From Symbiodinium natans (Eukaryota; Sar; Dinophyceae; Suessiales; Symbiodiniaceae), in contig CAJNDS010002812.1 in assembly GCA_905221605.1 (NCBI GenBank), positions 512,501 through 576,500 on the forward strand: a DNA stretch of 64,000 nucleotides. Reading direction: 5' to 3'. This document shows, in pieces, positions 28,781-38,035 of this stretch (position 1 is the first letter of the stretch; every line of letters begins with the position of its first letter). The notes beneath the pieces are model-generated. The model ran no database searches and had not been told where the DNA came from. It saw nothing but the letters and a program-made list of their open reading frames with translations. The position numbers and the translations under genes were made by a program.

Positions 28781-29012
28781 GAAACCTAAAATAAGAGTCC
28801 TTAGGGCCTTAGGGTTAAGGTTCGCCTAAAGGACGCAGGGTTCGGAGGGCAGAAGAAGCCTAAACTGGGCCTAAACATGAGACTCTAGACGCGACTTGCA
28901 TCCGATTCCTTTGCGAGCAAAGTTGGGTTTAGGGTTTAAGGTTTTGGGTTTATAGGGTTTAGGGTTTAGGGTTTAGGGTTCAGGGTCAGAGTGCGCTAAG
29001 TGTGTCCCGCAG

Positions 29013-29141
29013 CGTGCCATGAAATCAGCAGCAAGCTCCAGTAATCAACCCCAAACCGGGCTCCTTCCCGACCCGGTCAGTGCTGCTAAGGGTAGTCGAG
29101 GTGAGGTGCACCAGCAAGCAGCAAAGCCACTCATGTTCTAA
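29013..29141 (+). CDS. 3' terminal exon, 42 codons
   Basis: GTGTCCCGCAG acceptor; RAMKSAASSSNQPQTGLLPD then PVSAAKGSRGEVHQQAAKPL, MF and TAA at 29139-29141. Low-hydrophobicity Ser/Gln/Ala-rich tail. One of the longest splice-bounded frames in the window. Unknown. Confidence 0.52.
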   Translation, partial: RAMKSAASSSNQPQTGLLPDPVSAAKGSRGEVHQQAAKPLMF

Positions 29142-29370
29142 AGGATAAAGGGTTTAGCTTCGAGGGTCTAGGGATTAGAGGCTGGTTTGGGGTTTCGAGG
29201 ACCGGGGCGCATGTCACCGGTTCCGGCCGTGGGTTCGGCAATCCTGGTAGGGTTGTCAGGGTTTAGGGCTAAAGGTTTGAGGCTTTTAATAGGGTTCTCT
29301 AAGGGAACTCAAGACACACCTTGCTGTGGGGGAACGCGGTTTAGGTTTGAGGGATATTGAGGGTTTGGGA

Positions 29371-29457
29371 GGGGTTTACGATACTAGGGGTACCTTCTTG
29401 GGGTCTTTGTTATTTGGGGGTGTATATATTGGGGGTCCCCTATTTTCGTAAACCCCC
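29371..29457 (+). repeat. Hairpin element, family D
   Basis: GGGGTTTACGATACTAGGGG at the left, CCCCTATTTTCGTAAACCCCC less a base at the right. Related copies near 30200, 35587, 38520, 48783 and 49560. Confidence 0.8.
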
Positions 29458-29524
29458 ATTGAAGCTCCTCAGACATCCGGCGTAACCCGCGATGCTGAAG
29501 TTCTCAAACCCTCAACCCCATCAG

Positions 29525-29559
29525 GGAGACATACTTTGGCGTCGAGCCTGCTCTGGAAG
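29525..29559 (+). CDS. Small internal exon
   Basis: CCATCAG acceptor; ETYFGVEPALE; donor GTGCCA. Unknown. Confidence 0.4.
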
Positions 29560-29654
29560 GTGCCATTTATCTATACTGTACCTGAGATTCCTCTGGCTTT
29601 GGGGTTGATCGTGGGTTTAGGGTTTAGGGTTTAGGGTTTAGGGTTTAGGGTTAA

Positions 29655-30100
29655 AGAGACCCTGTAAGGGTACCCTGGAGCCTGAAGCCTTAAGTAGGCC
29701 CCGAATGCCCTCTGCGATCGTCCGCACTCAACAGACCTGCCATGTGCTAGGGTCCCACTCTGGTGTAGTATAAACAACTTCGGGGTACCCCCTCCAGAAA
29801 GGGCCATGATTGTATTGTATAGGTCGCTAGAGGAGTCCAACCACGAAAACCCTGAAGCGGAGGTAATGTCCGCCTTCAGAAAATGAACCTGCTGTAGCAA
29901 AGCTCTTGCAGCTCTGGCCCACCTATGAGGCAAGGTCACTAGCCTAACCACTCATCTGTGTCGGCATAGGTCCCCGATTCCGTAAACCCCCGTATGGCTT
30001 TGGCCGTGAAGATCTGCGCCGTCCTAAACACCCATGTCCTGGGTTGCCTGAACCCTAAACCCTAAACCCTAAACCCTAAACCCTAAACCCTAAACCCTTA
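29655..30100. other. Stretch with weak coding signal
   Basis: The minus-strand frame of 106 codons (29631-29951) ends in translated repeat. A + frame at 29997-30048 reads ALAVKICAVLNTHVLGCLN and may be an exon. A C-rich tract at 30052-30100 closes the stretch. Confidence 0.35.
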
Positions 30101-30107
30101 CGCCCTT

Positions 30108-30197
30108 CGAAGATGAAGTCCTGCAACTTTGCCGATGGGAGGCCTGTGCTTCCTCTTCGACCCAAGCTCCGGGGGCTACGTGGACACAGATTGCCAG
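30108..30197 (+). CDS. Coding exon, frame ambiguous
   Basis: GC-rich island between a C-rich and a G-rich tract, ending CCAG|GTGGGG. All three frames are open. The two most protein-like read FEDEVLQLCRWEACASSSTQ and MGGLCFLFDPSSGGYVDTDC. The entry point is not clear. Confidence 0.42.
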
Positions 30198-30199
30198 GT

Positions 30200-30275
30200 G
30201 GGGGTTTACGACAATAAGGGTTAGGGTTTAGGGTTTAGGGTTTAGGGTTTAGGGTTACGTTAATATAAACCCCCA
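30200..30275 (+). repeat. Family-D hairpin with telomeric repeats at its tip
   Basis: Arms GGGGTTTACGACAATA and TTAATATAAACCCCC enclose five TTTAGGG units (30218-30256). Confidence 0.78.
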
Positions 30276-30679
30276 AAGAGTAGGTTTCCCTTAGAAACAA
30301 GGACCCCCCCCTAAGGTACCACGAATGTCGAAAACACCCAGGTGGGAGACCTAGCTCATGTCTCTTAGGCTGTTGCTTGGGCTCGTGCACACATGGTTTA
30401 CATGAGGGTTTCTGTGCATTCTGTGGCCGCTTGGGGTTCCCGTGAAGACCTGAAACCCTGTTTAAACCCTAAACCCTGAACCCTAAACCCTTTTAGGGTA
30501 CAGCACCCCGCCAAAAAATGTCCATAACTTAGAGGATCCTCGTCTTCGAAGCTAGGCTTCATTCTCATTTATGCACACGAGTGACCGGCTGCGCCCGCGC
30601 ACGAACGCTAAGCTCGACGGACTCTTCGACCCTTAAGCGCCCAGATACCGAACAACCCTAAAGCCATAGCACAGCCTTG

Positions 30680-30788
30680 GGCTATTCGGTATGTGGGCTT
30701 TAAGGGTTTAGGGTTTAGGGTTTAGGGTTTGGGGTTTAGGGTTTAGGGTTTGGGGTTTAGGGCTATTCGGCATATGGGCTTTAAGGGT
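30680..30788 (+). repeat. Telomeric insertion between 28-bp direct repeats
   Basis: A 28-bp sequence beginning GGCTATTCGG and ending TTTAAGGGT occurs at 30680-30707 and 30761-30788 with two differences. The 53 bp between are TTTAGGG/TTTGGGG units. Confidence 0.9.
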
Positions 30789-30799
30789 ACATTGTACGC

Positions 30800-31430
30800 A
30801 AAAACCCTGAACCCTGCGCACCCTAAAATCCCAAAACCTTCGACTCTCAAAACCCTAAGCCATAAACCCTAAACCCTAAAACCCTCAGCCCCCTAAACCC
30901 CGCAAACCTTAAAACGAACCCCCCCCCCCCCCCCCTAAACCTTGTATGTCCTACAACTCCTAAACCACCACACCCTATAAACTGCATAAACCCCAACCCC
31001 TAAAACCCTCAACCCCCTAAACTCTAGAAACCCTAAGACCCTAAACCGTAGACACCCCTAAATCCTAAAGCCTTAAATTAAACCCTCGACCCTAGAAACC
31101 TGAAAACCTTTAACCCCAAACCCTGTAAACTCTAAGTCCTGAAACCCTCAACCCCAAACCCTATAAACCTTAACTCCTAAATCCCTCAACCACAAACCCT
31201 AGAAACCCAAACTCCTAAAACCCTCAACCCCAAACCCTAAAAACCCTAACTCCTAAAACCCTCAACCCTAACTCCTAAACCCTTAAAAGCCCCCAAACCT
31301 TACAAACCCTATAAAACCCTGCAATAACTGCTATAAACCCTCTAAATGCTATAAACCCTGTAGTTGCTATAAACCCTTAAAATGCAAGAAACCCTATAAC
31401 TCCTAAAAGGCTAAACCCCCTAAACGCGGA
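30800..31430 (-). repeat. 630-bp decayed telomeric block, CCCTAAA side
   Basis: Dense AACCCTA, AACCCC and CCTATAAACCC words with almost no G, including a C17 run at 30919-30935. It mirrors the G/T-rich block at 3081-3890. No coding signal. Confidence 0.8.
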
Positions 31431-31499
31431 AACAAATGCCAGGAGACCGGCCCACAAAAGCGAGTCAAGGAGGGTCCGGGTTCTGAGCCTGCACTTTTT

Positions 31500-31835
31500 A
31501 AGGGTTCAGTGTTTATAGGGTTTGTAGGGTTGAGAGGGGTTATAGGTTTTAGAGGGCTTTTAGCATTTATAGAGCTTATAGGGTTTATAGGGTTTATAGG
31601 CTTCAGGGTTTAGGGCTCTACAGGCAGCGGTGTCAGGGTAGCGGCCTCATGAGCTTTAGGCTTTGGGGCGAGAACCTTTGGGGCTTGTGGGTTCAGGTTT
31701 TAGGGTTTGGGTTTACGGCTTAGGTTTATCTTCCTCCCCCCGCCCCCCGCCCCCGGCTGCCCTTTTAGATCAAAGAAGTCCATCGTCCTGAGGGTTGAGG
31801 CACCAGAAATTCAGGATCAGCACTAACCCCAAAGT
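31500..31835 (+). repeat. Decayed telomeric block, TTTATAGGG variants
   Basis: GGGTTTATAGG/GGGTTTGTAGG words at 31509-31600, then GGTTTTAGGG; a C-rich pyrimidine patch at 31735-31757. It faces the preceding C-rich block, giving a long inverted pair. Confidence 0.75.
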
Positions 31836-31839
31836 GCAG

Positions 31840-31908
31840 GAGATTCTGCATGAGTTCAATGAGAAGAACTCCGAGAAGGGCGGCCGGCTCAGAAATGCTA
31901 GCTGCCTC
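31840..31908 (+). CDS. Internal exon
   Basis: AAAGTGCAG acceptor; EILHEFNEKNSEKGGRLRNA then SCL. Charged and helical. The frame stays open to about 31970. Unknown. Confidence 0.47.
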
Positions 31909-32133
31909 GGAAGTTCTCAGTACATCTCAAAACATGTTGCATTAGGGCACTGGGCCAGTTGAGAGGGGGTTGTCCCAAAAAAACGTACCGTTCCGAAGTC
32001 CGTCTCAGCGACCCGGACAAGCTGATGATACCTCACCTTTACCATATTTGAAAGGTCAACCTTTTTAAGCCGGGGTACCCCAGCAACTTGGTGTTGCAAC
32101 TAGCCGCTATCGCTCTTCCTGCTTTGACCCCAG

Positions 32134-32606
32134 GCACTTGCACGTCGCTGCACCTCTTCGCCGGCCTCATGCAGCATGCCCTGCGCGTGGCGCGCGCCTT
32201 CGCCAGATTATTGCGGCTAGGTTCAGGGTCAAGGGTCTCAGGGTTTAAACAGGTAGGAGTACATGAAGTATCTGAAGGGGGCTGGATGCGATCTGAACAT
32301 GGATGCCTGACCATGAATCGAAGGTGTTCTCCTGATGCCATCTGGCCACATGCTCTGCATTGGCCCTGCAAACTCTGGGCGCAGGCACGACAAAGCAAAC
32401 AGTTCTTACCTGGGGTTTTCACTCGCAACCGTCACAAGAGTTGCATTAGACTATGCCTTGAGGCCCTTAGCCAAAGAACCATGAAGCCCGAAAGCCCCAT
32501 ATCAAATCGCAACTGCTCAATTGCTTCCAGTGACCCCCCCAATAGCCCCATAGAAACAGCCCCGTCCTCTCTGCAAACAAAGCGAATCTCCAAAGATCCT
32601 AACTCG
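32134..32606 (+). CDS. Longest open coding stretch; unknown protein
   Basis: ACCCCAG acceptor at 32127-32133; the first 24 residues, TCTSLHLFAGLMQHALRVAR then AFAR, look genuinely coding. The frame stays open through 32606, where a family-E hairpin begins with GTAGGCCC, a natural donor. Whether all of it is exon is uncertain, because the centre (SRVSGFKQVGVHEVSEGG onward) is less protein-like. The 129-codon antisense frame is taken as a shadow. Confidence 0.42.
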
Positions 32607-32790
32607 GTAGGCCCTTGGGATGTTTCATACTCTTCCTTCTTGGGCTCAAGAGGTCATCTTCAGGAGTATACATTTTCCTTGTTGTTTTTTGCTTTTAAGA
32701 GGATCAGATGCAGGAGTATCATGTTTCCTTCTTGGGTTTGAGAGGATCATATTCAGGAATGTATTTTCAGGGGTTTAAGGGCCATCCTAG
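32607..32790 (+). repeat. Hairpin element, family E, expanded copy
   Basis: GTAGGCCCTTGGGATGTTTC to TTTAAGGGCCATCCTAG. Internally the block CTTCTTGGG(C/T)T(C/T)(A/G)AGAGG is duplicated, making it about twice the length of the copy at 22077. Confidence 0.82.
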
Positions 32791-32869
32791 CGAAAGCCCA
32801 AACCCTGATACTCCTGAGGGTTTAGGGTTTAGGATTTAGGGTTTATGGTTTACGGGCTCAACTCTGCAG

Positions 32870-33240
32870 GACTGCTTGCATCGTCGGAGCCCAACTGGCC
32901 GGCGCGGAAGCCACCGACATCGTCAAGACTATGGCGCTGAGGTTCCACTTGCCGTTCTCCAAGTTGCCTAAGGGCGCCTATGTCGTACGTTTTTGAGGGT
33001 AGCATACTAGACCCCCTATAAGTAACCCAGAAAGGAACTAGATTAGAGACTTCAGGTAGGTTGCCCCTTCTGAACTTCGTAGCCCAGTGGTGCCCGTGTC
33101 CTTTTTTGTTGGTTCAGGGTTTCCTTGTAAAGTAGTACCCAACCTGAAAAAGGGTGCTTTCATTATTATATGGTTGCTGGGCTACCAAGTTTCAGCGACA
33201 TGGAACAAGCCTTAGCTTGAGGGAAGCAGCCACCTTACCG
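32870..33240 (+). CDS. Three exons joined in frame by removing two different hairpin introns
   Basis: Exon 1 (32870-32962, CTCTGCAG acceptor) reads TACIVGAQLAGAEATDIVKT then MALRFHLPFS. A family-A hairpin forms intron 32963-33059. Exon 2 (33060-33078, 19 nt) reads LPLLNF. A family-C hairpin forms intron 33079-33189. Exon 3 from 33190 reads FQRHGTSLSLREAATLP and runs into a G run at 33240. All junctions are GT-AG and one frame is kept across introns of 97 and 111 bp. Small hydrophobic and helical pieces; no family recognised. The 3' limit is uncertain. Confidence 0.62.
32966..33057 (+). repeat. Hairpin element, family A, with GTTGCC target-site duplication
   Basis: GTTGCC at 32963-32968 recurs at 33060-33065. 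The left copy supplies the donor GT, and the TAG just before the right copy supplies the acceptor AG. Confidence 0.85.
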
Positions 33241-33493
33241 GGGGGGGGGGGAGCCCTTTAAATCTTCGAAACATGAATCCGCTGGAAGGATGAAAGTCCC
33301 TTGAATTAGATAGGCATCTGTTTTGTTGCGCTTTCGTCTTGTTCGAGGGTCCAGGGCCCAGGTGTCCTCTTCAACAAGGGTTTAGGTGGAACCAACAGTT
33401 GTGGCACATTCCTTGTAAAGCAAGACAAAAGGTCACTCAAGGTAGACCCGAAACGACAAATTCCTCAACCCTAAAGTGGCGATGTTCCCACAG

Positions 33494-33530
33494 GCAGGTG
33501 GCTGAGATCAATGCTGCCTGGCACCAAAGG
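33494..33530 (+). CDS. Small internal exon
   Basis: CCCACAG acceptor; QVAEINAAWHQR; donor GT in the adjoining GTTTAGGG. Unknown. Confidence 0.45.
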
Positions 33531-33598
33531 GTTTAGGGTTTAGGGTTTAAAGTTTAGGGTTTAGGGTTTAGGGTTTAGGGTTTAGGGTTTAGGGTTTA
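33530..33598 (+). repeat. Telomeric tract, TTTAGGG orientation
   Basis: Nine units with one TTTAAAG variant. Confidence 0.94.
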
Positions 33599-33732
33599 CT
33601 GCCAAGGGATGTTGATGTGTAAGCTGACACCCTCAAGCCTAAACCTTAAGCGTCTTTGGGATTGAGGTTTTTTTTGGGGGTTTTTCCCTCAAGCCCAAAC
33701 CTAAAGCGTCTTCAGGATTGAGAGTTTTGAGG

Positions 33733-33767
33733 TTTTTTTTTTTTTTTTTTTTTTTGGGGGGGGGGGT
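33733..33767 (+). repeat. Composite T(n)G(n) homopolymer
   Basis: A T run of about 24 passes directly into a G run of 10-11. Similar junctions at 40674-40711 and 51481-51511. Confidence 0.88.
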
Positions 33768-33849
33768 GTTCCCTCAAGCCTAAGCCAACAGCATCTGTGG
33801 GATTGAGGGTGTTGGGGAGGTTTTGGGTTAAGCTGGCGCGTCCGCAAAG

Positions 33850-34128
33850 GGAGGTACAACACTCTGGTCAAACACCGGCAGCTTGTTCGTTGTGGCTGGT
33901 CACCAGGATGGGCTTTTGTACCCTATAATCCCTAAACAGGCTTTTTAATCCCTTAGAATAAGGCTTTTTTATAAGGTTCATGATGAGGATTTCAAGGCCC
34001 AAGAGCCCATCCTGGTAGTTTCCCTGAGTGATTTAGAGATCGAACCCTTCTTTTTCCGGAACCAGCGTAGACACGACAACAGGTCTGGTCGAAGGCTTGC
34101 CTTTCCTAGGAACCCAGCCATCACCTGA
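33850..34128 (+). CDS. Two exons flanking a hairpin intron; 3' gene end
   Basis: Exon 33850-33898 (CGCAAAG acceptor) reads GGTTLWSNTGSLFVVA. The intron 33899-34018 is a hairpin starting GTCACCAGGATGGGC and ending GCCCATCCTGGTAG. The last exon, 34019-34128, completes GTT and reads SLSDLEIEPFFFRNQRRHDN, RSGRRLAFPRNPAIT, TGA (34126-34128). The frame is preserved. A hydrophobic strand is followed by an Arg-rich tail. Unknown family. Confidence 0.62.
33899..34018 (+). repeat. Hairpin element as an intron (family E-related ends)
   Basis: Inverted ends CACCAGGATGGGCTTTTG and CAAGAGCCCATCCTGGTA; internal ATAAGG words. The terminal GT and AG fall at the exon edges. Confidence 0.82.
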
Positions 34129-34470
34129 AGAGGATCCCGAGTTTACCCGAAACTGTGAGCTCAAATTCCGGCCAATGGTAAGACGGTAAGGCTTACCTTA
34201 GACCCCCTCTGTGCCTCGAATATCAGTTCCCTAATCCAGGTGCCAAACCCTCCGCCCTCAACCCTAAGCCCAAAAAACCTGAAGGTTCTTGGGGCTTCCA
34301 AAGGGGTTTGAGGCTTTCGCAGAACTGTCGAAGAGCTTACCGCCTTTGGTTTAAGACGGGATTGGGTTCGGGGGTTTAGGGGGGTAAGGGTGGAGTATAG
34401 GGCTTGAGGCTCACTCTGTACCCGATAATCCTTTCCAAAAACTGGGAAGGTGCCAAAAGTGTTTGGTATG

Positions 34471-34530
34471 AGTCATGGGTTTCTCTGGGTAGCATTCAAC
34501 AGGCAGAGTCATGGGTTTCTCTGGGTAGCA
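34471..34530 (+). repeat. Direct repeat, 24 bp, two copies
   Basis: AGTCATGGGTTTCTCTGGGT plus AGCA at 34471-34494 and 34507-34530. Confidence 0.9.
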
Positions 34531-34718
34531 GGTAGAGCGTATAATCTCTCACTCTGACTTGGGATCCAATAGCAGTGCAGCACTTTCCTATACCAGGGTA
34601 CATGCCCGCTCGCATCATAGTGTGAGGCGCGCATAGGCCTCCATCTCCAGTACCTTCCGACCCCACATCCCATCCTCGAAAACCTGAACCCTTAACCCAA
34701 CCCTGAAGTTGAACTCAG

Positions 34719-34892
34719 GAAGAATTCTTTGCCATTCTTCGAAATGCCATGACTCGCCGGCACCTCAGTTCAGGTTTTAGGCTTGACCTCGGCTTGTGTC
34801 TGCATTCGGGTTCGTTGACCCTATCAGTTTTTTTTTTTCGGTTTTAGTTGATGACGCCTAAGTCATTCGTTCAGAGCTTCCGGCTTGTGCTC
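34719..34892 (+). CDS. Two neighbouring exons
   Basis: Exon 34719-34773 (AACTCAG acceptor, donor GTTTTAGG) reads EEFFAILRNAMTRRHLSS. A 74-bp candidate intron ends TTTTAG at 34847. The next island, 34848-34892, reads LMTPKSFVQSFRLVL in its own best frame, with donor GTTACC. Joined in phase, the second would instead read VDDA and stop. So either the first exon is penultimate with a very short terminal exon, or the second has another partner. Unknown family. Confidence 0.48.
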
Positions 34893-35267
34893 GTTACCGG
34901 AAGTTCCTAAATCAGAGATGCTGCTTGCGGCACCTGAAATCATTTGAGTCCCGCCCTCTTTTGTTTAGCAGCTACGAATTCCCTTATGGTTAAAGCTCTT
35001 TGTTTCAAAGATAAGGGCACCCTGCCTTGATTGTATCTACATGAACAGTTATTGAGCCTTGAAGGAAGTTGTGTCCCACAGCTCTCTGTGGTCCAGATAT
35101 GCAGGCACCCAATCAGAGTTTCGAATTTGGGTTGTTTCAATTTAGGACATCAGGCTGCGGAAAGCTCCACAAATTCCTTGCCCCGAGCCCTAAACCCTAA
35201 ACCCGGAATCCTGAACCCTAAACCCTAAACCCTAAATCCTAACCCCCCGGCCCACTGAATCCCACAG

Positions 35268-35361
35268 CCCGGAAGACTCCCTGCCCACGCAAGGTGCAGC
35301 GACTTTGCGAGAGCGCCAGCTCTTGATACTTCAGTTGGCCACCCTTGCGTGTGGATGCAGA
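35268..35361 (+). CDS. Internal exon, 27-31 codons
   Basis: AATCCCACAG acceptor; PEDSLPTQGAATLRERQLLI then LQLATLACGC; donor GTGGAT at 35351 or GT of the following TTTAGGG. Leucine-rich and helical. Unknown. Confidence 0.52.
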
Positions 35362-35373
35362 GTTTAGGGTTCA

Positions 35374-35473
35374 GTTTCTTAGTAACTTCGTAGGGAATGA
35401 GGGAATCAGGGCCCTATATACTCCCTTAAAGGGTGTATGCGGGGCCCTCATTCCCTCATTCCCTACTAAGAAC
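35374..35473 (+). repeat. Hairpin element, family K
   Basis: CTTAGTAACTTCGTAGGGAA then TGAGGGAATCAGGGCCC faces GGGGCCCTCATTCCCTCATT then CCCTACTAAGAA. Confidence 0.88.
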
Positions 35474-35586
35474 CAGGGGGGTAAGGGGGGCGGTCCAACG
35501 AGTGCTTCTGGTTGTTGTAGGTCAGGGCTGAGGGGCGTTCAAGACGTAGGTGTTCTGTTTCTTTGCGGCTTAGACTACTTACGGTA

Positions 35587-36140
35587 ATGAGGGACCCCTA
35601 ATGTAGATCCCCCAAATAGTAGGATCCCCATATAGTGAGGACCCCAATCAGGTACCCCAAAGATCGTCAACCCCCAAATTCTTGGGCTGGTAGTATTATG
35701 TTTATTAATTATTAATATTACTACTATTAGTATTGTGAATATTACTCGTAGTATTCATATTCTTATTAAAGTTGTCAATAGTAGTTGTTGTGGATAGCAG
35801 TGTTAGGTTTGGGTTTCAAGGCTAGCTCCGCTCCCTGTTCCCGGGATGTAGAAAAGAAACCCTAAACCCTAAGCCCTAAGCCCTAAACCCTGCAGGTGAG
35901 CCTTGGGCCCTCTTCCGGAAGTAAAAAGTACCTTAGGTTCTTTGTTATATAGAATGCTACTATATATATATATAGAGAGAGAGAGAGAGAAAGAGAAAGG
36001 GGAACCTTCTTTTGGGCCATGATATTCAGCCCCGTTGGTACTCACTTCTCAAAAAGGGGTATCAACTATTACTCTGATAGCCGGCGTAGCCAAAACAACG
36101 ACACTTCGAGGCAACTCCGCAAGAGTCTGTAACATCTGGA
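35587..36140. other. Non-coding: family-D remnant, AT-rich and microsatellite
   Basis: A family-D-like stretch (35587-35676, GACCCC/GGATCCCC words), a TATTA-rich stretch (35690-35770), a short C-rich telomeric tract (35855-35890) and (TA)n(GA)n at 35958-35998. No exon was supported. Confidence 0.5.
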
Positions 36141-36148
36141 TGCTATAA

Positions 36149-36269
36149 TACCTACAGGCTCCTTCGTAGTACCTTTTTGGGGTAGTATACTAGAACCCCT
36201 AAACCCTAAACCCTAAACCCTAAACCCCTATAAGGAACCCAGAAAGGAACTACATTAGAGACTTCAGGT
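36149..36269 (+). repeat. Family-A hairpin with telomeric repeats at its tip
   Basis: Relative to the copy at 37829, four CCCTAAA units (about 36198-36226) interrupt the centre, between CTAGAACCCC and CCCCTATAAG. The arms are otherwise intact. Confidence 0.87.
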
Positions 36270-36342
36270 AGAGAGCAGGTCCTGTGGCTGGACACTTGTG
36301 GCCAGGGATGCGTTCGCAGCTGCCGATTTGAGAGGTCCCTGA
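36268..36342 (+). CDS. 3' terminal exon after a family-A hairpin
   Basis: Acceptor CAG or TAG at the hairpin end; ESRSCGWTLVARDAFAAADL then RGP, TGA at 36340-36342. Unknown. Confidence 0.45.
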   Translation, partial: VESRSCGWTLVARDAFAAADLRGP

Positions 36343-36770
36343 ACCCGAGCTGCGCTGAAATCCCACAACCGTGTGTGTTTAGGGTTTAGTGTTTGGGGTT
36401 TAGGGTTTAGGGTTTAGGGTTTAGGGTCCGTTCTATTATGTGACATCTTATGACAAGATATAGGTCGGTCGATTTCTGAAGGCAGATCACCTTTATTTGC
36501 ATTTGTACAAGGGTTTTCATGTCGTTCAGCTCCCAATCAGGCATAAGAAGGGTAAAAGAAGTCTCAGCCGATCTGTTGAGGCGATAGAGTGTGGTTTTTT
36601 GGGGCCCCAAAACCCGAACACTCAAAACCCGAACACTAGCCTTGTCTTCGAGCCTTAAGAGTGTGGGTGTTAAGCTTCCTGGGGCCCTGAGAGGGCGGTT
36701 TCTACCTTTTTGGAGTTTAGGGTTTAGGGTTTAGGGTTTAGGGTTGAGGGTCCACCCTCACCATTGCCAG

Positions 36771-36806
36771 GCCAAGGGCCCCTCCGCGTGGGAGGCGGCT
36801 GCTTAG
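36771..36806 (+). CDS. Candidate short terminal exon
   Basis: ATTGCCAG acceptor; AKGPSAWEAAA then TAG. Unusually, a G-rich tract is upstream and a C-rich one downstream. Unknown. Confidence 0.33.
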   Translation, partial: AKGPSAWEAAA

Positions 36807-37251
36807 GACGACCCTGAAACCCTCAACCTCAAGCCCGAAACCCTAGGGTTTAGGGTTTAGGGTTTTGGGTTTAGGGTTTAGGGGCGTAATGAACTTTTGA
36901 CCCGCAGCAACAAGGAATTCTTACCTGATTTCGTGGGTGCTCTGAAGGGCACATAGAGAGGCTTTATGCCGACCTCAAAAGAAGGGAACTATTCCAATGG
37001 TTTTGGTACATTGGCTATGCACAGCAGTGGTGCAGAGCGTTCAGATTTACATTCTAAACCCTAACCCCTTGGGGTACGGGGGGTGGGGTTACTCAATGAC
37101 ACTGACATTACAGTAATAATAATTTTTGATCATGGTAATATAAACAATGTACTCTCCACAGCCTCCCCATCCACACGCTACATGCCAGAGCTCCCCAACC
37201 CCAAACCCTAAACCCTAAATCCTAAACCCTAAACCCTAAACCCTAATTCAG

Positions 37252-37320
37252 CCCGCTTTTCCTGGGACACCTGGCTACATGGACCACTGCCCGGGTCAAA
37301 GCAGGGCCCAGGATCTGGAA
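37252..37320 (+). CDS. Internal exon
   Basis: CTAATTCAG acceptor at the end of a C-rich tract; PAFPGTPGYMDHCPGQSRAQ then DL. The frame stays open to 37370. Unknown. Confidence 0.43.
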
Positions 37321-37401
37321 ATTTTTGAGTTTGGATTCAGAACCCCAAAGCCCAAAAAAGGGTTTAGGGTTTAGGGTTTAGGGTTAGGGGTCAATCGACA
37401 G

Positions 37402-37465
37402 GCGCTGTTCGAGCGATTTCTGGACACCTTTCACACCATCGTCCGCCATGGCTGCTTGCCGACGG
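37402..37465 (+). CDS. Internal exon, 21 codons
   Basis: ATCGACAG acceptor; ALFERFLDTFHTIVRHGCLP then T; donor GTCTGG at 37466. A convincing amphipathic helix. Unknown. Confidence 0.53.
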
Positions 37466-37728
37466 GTCTGGGTGTAGGTTGTTGGGCGAGATTTACCCAT
37501 TGAGTAGCCAATGGATACTGTAACCTTTCTTCAGATACAAAGCTACGTACGAAGAGATCCCGAACTGACAGTTCGTCTGCAAAATTTCAGTGTCCTGCCC
37601 AGACCTTCTTTTCCTAGTCACAGTCCTTCTGTAACCCTTGGTCCCTTGAAAGAAGCCTTATATTATTCTGACAACCTTCCGTAACTGTTGTCCCTTCCGC
37701 CCTCCACAATTCGCCGGCGGAAGCTCAG

Positions 37729-37778
37729 GAGATGTGCAGGGAGCGTGGACCTCGGAACAGCAGGCGCCGCGTGTCGGG
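37729..37778 (+). CDS. Internal exon, basic
   Basis: AAGCTCAG acceptor; EMCRERGPRNSRRRVSG. A second frame (GDVQGAWTSEQQAPRVG) is also open. Unknown. Confidence 0.4.
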
Positions 37779-37828
37779 CTTAGGGTCTAGCAGTGTTTAG
37801 ACAGTTGAGGGTTCACGTTGATGGGCTT

Positions 37829-37921
37829 ACCTAAGGGCTCCTATGTAGTACCTTTTTTGGGGTAGTATGCTAGAACCCCCTATAAGTAACCCAGAAAGGA
37901 ACTACATTAGAGACTTCAGGT
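37829..37921 (+). repeat. Hairpin element, family A, canonical copy
   Basis: ACCTAAGGGCTCCTATGTAG to ACTACATTAGAGACTTCAGG and T. Used here as the reference for the family. Confidence 0.9.
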
Positions 37922-38035
37922 AGGGTCTAGGGTGTAGGATTGGAGGGCTTACAAGGTATAAGGCCGGATCGTCCGGCTGTTTCAAATTTTTTCTGAGTCC
38001 GAAGATGCCCCCAACATTCGGCTCAATATCTCCTC

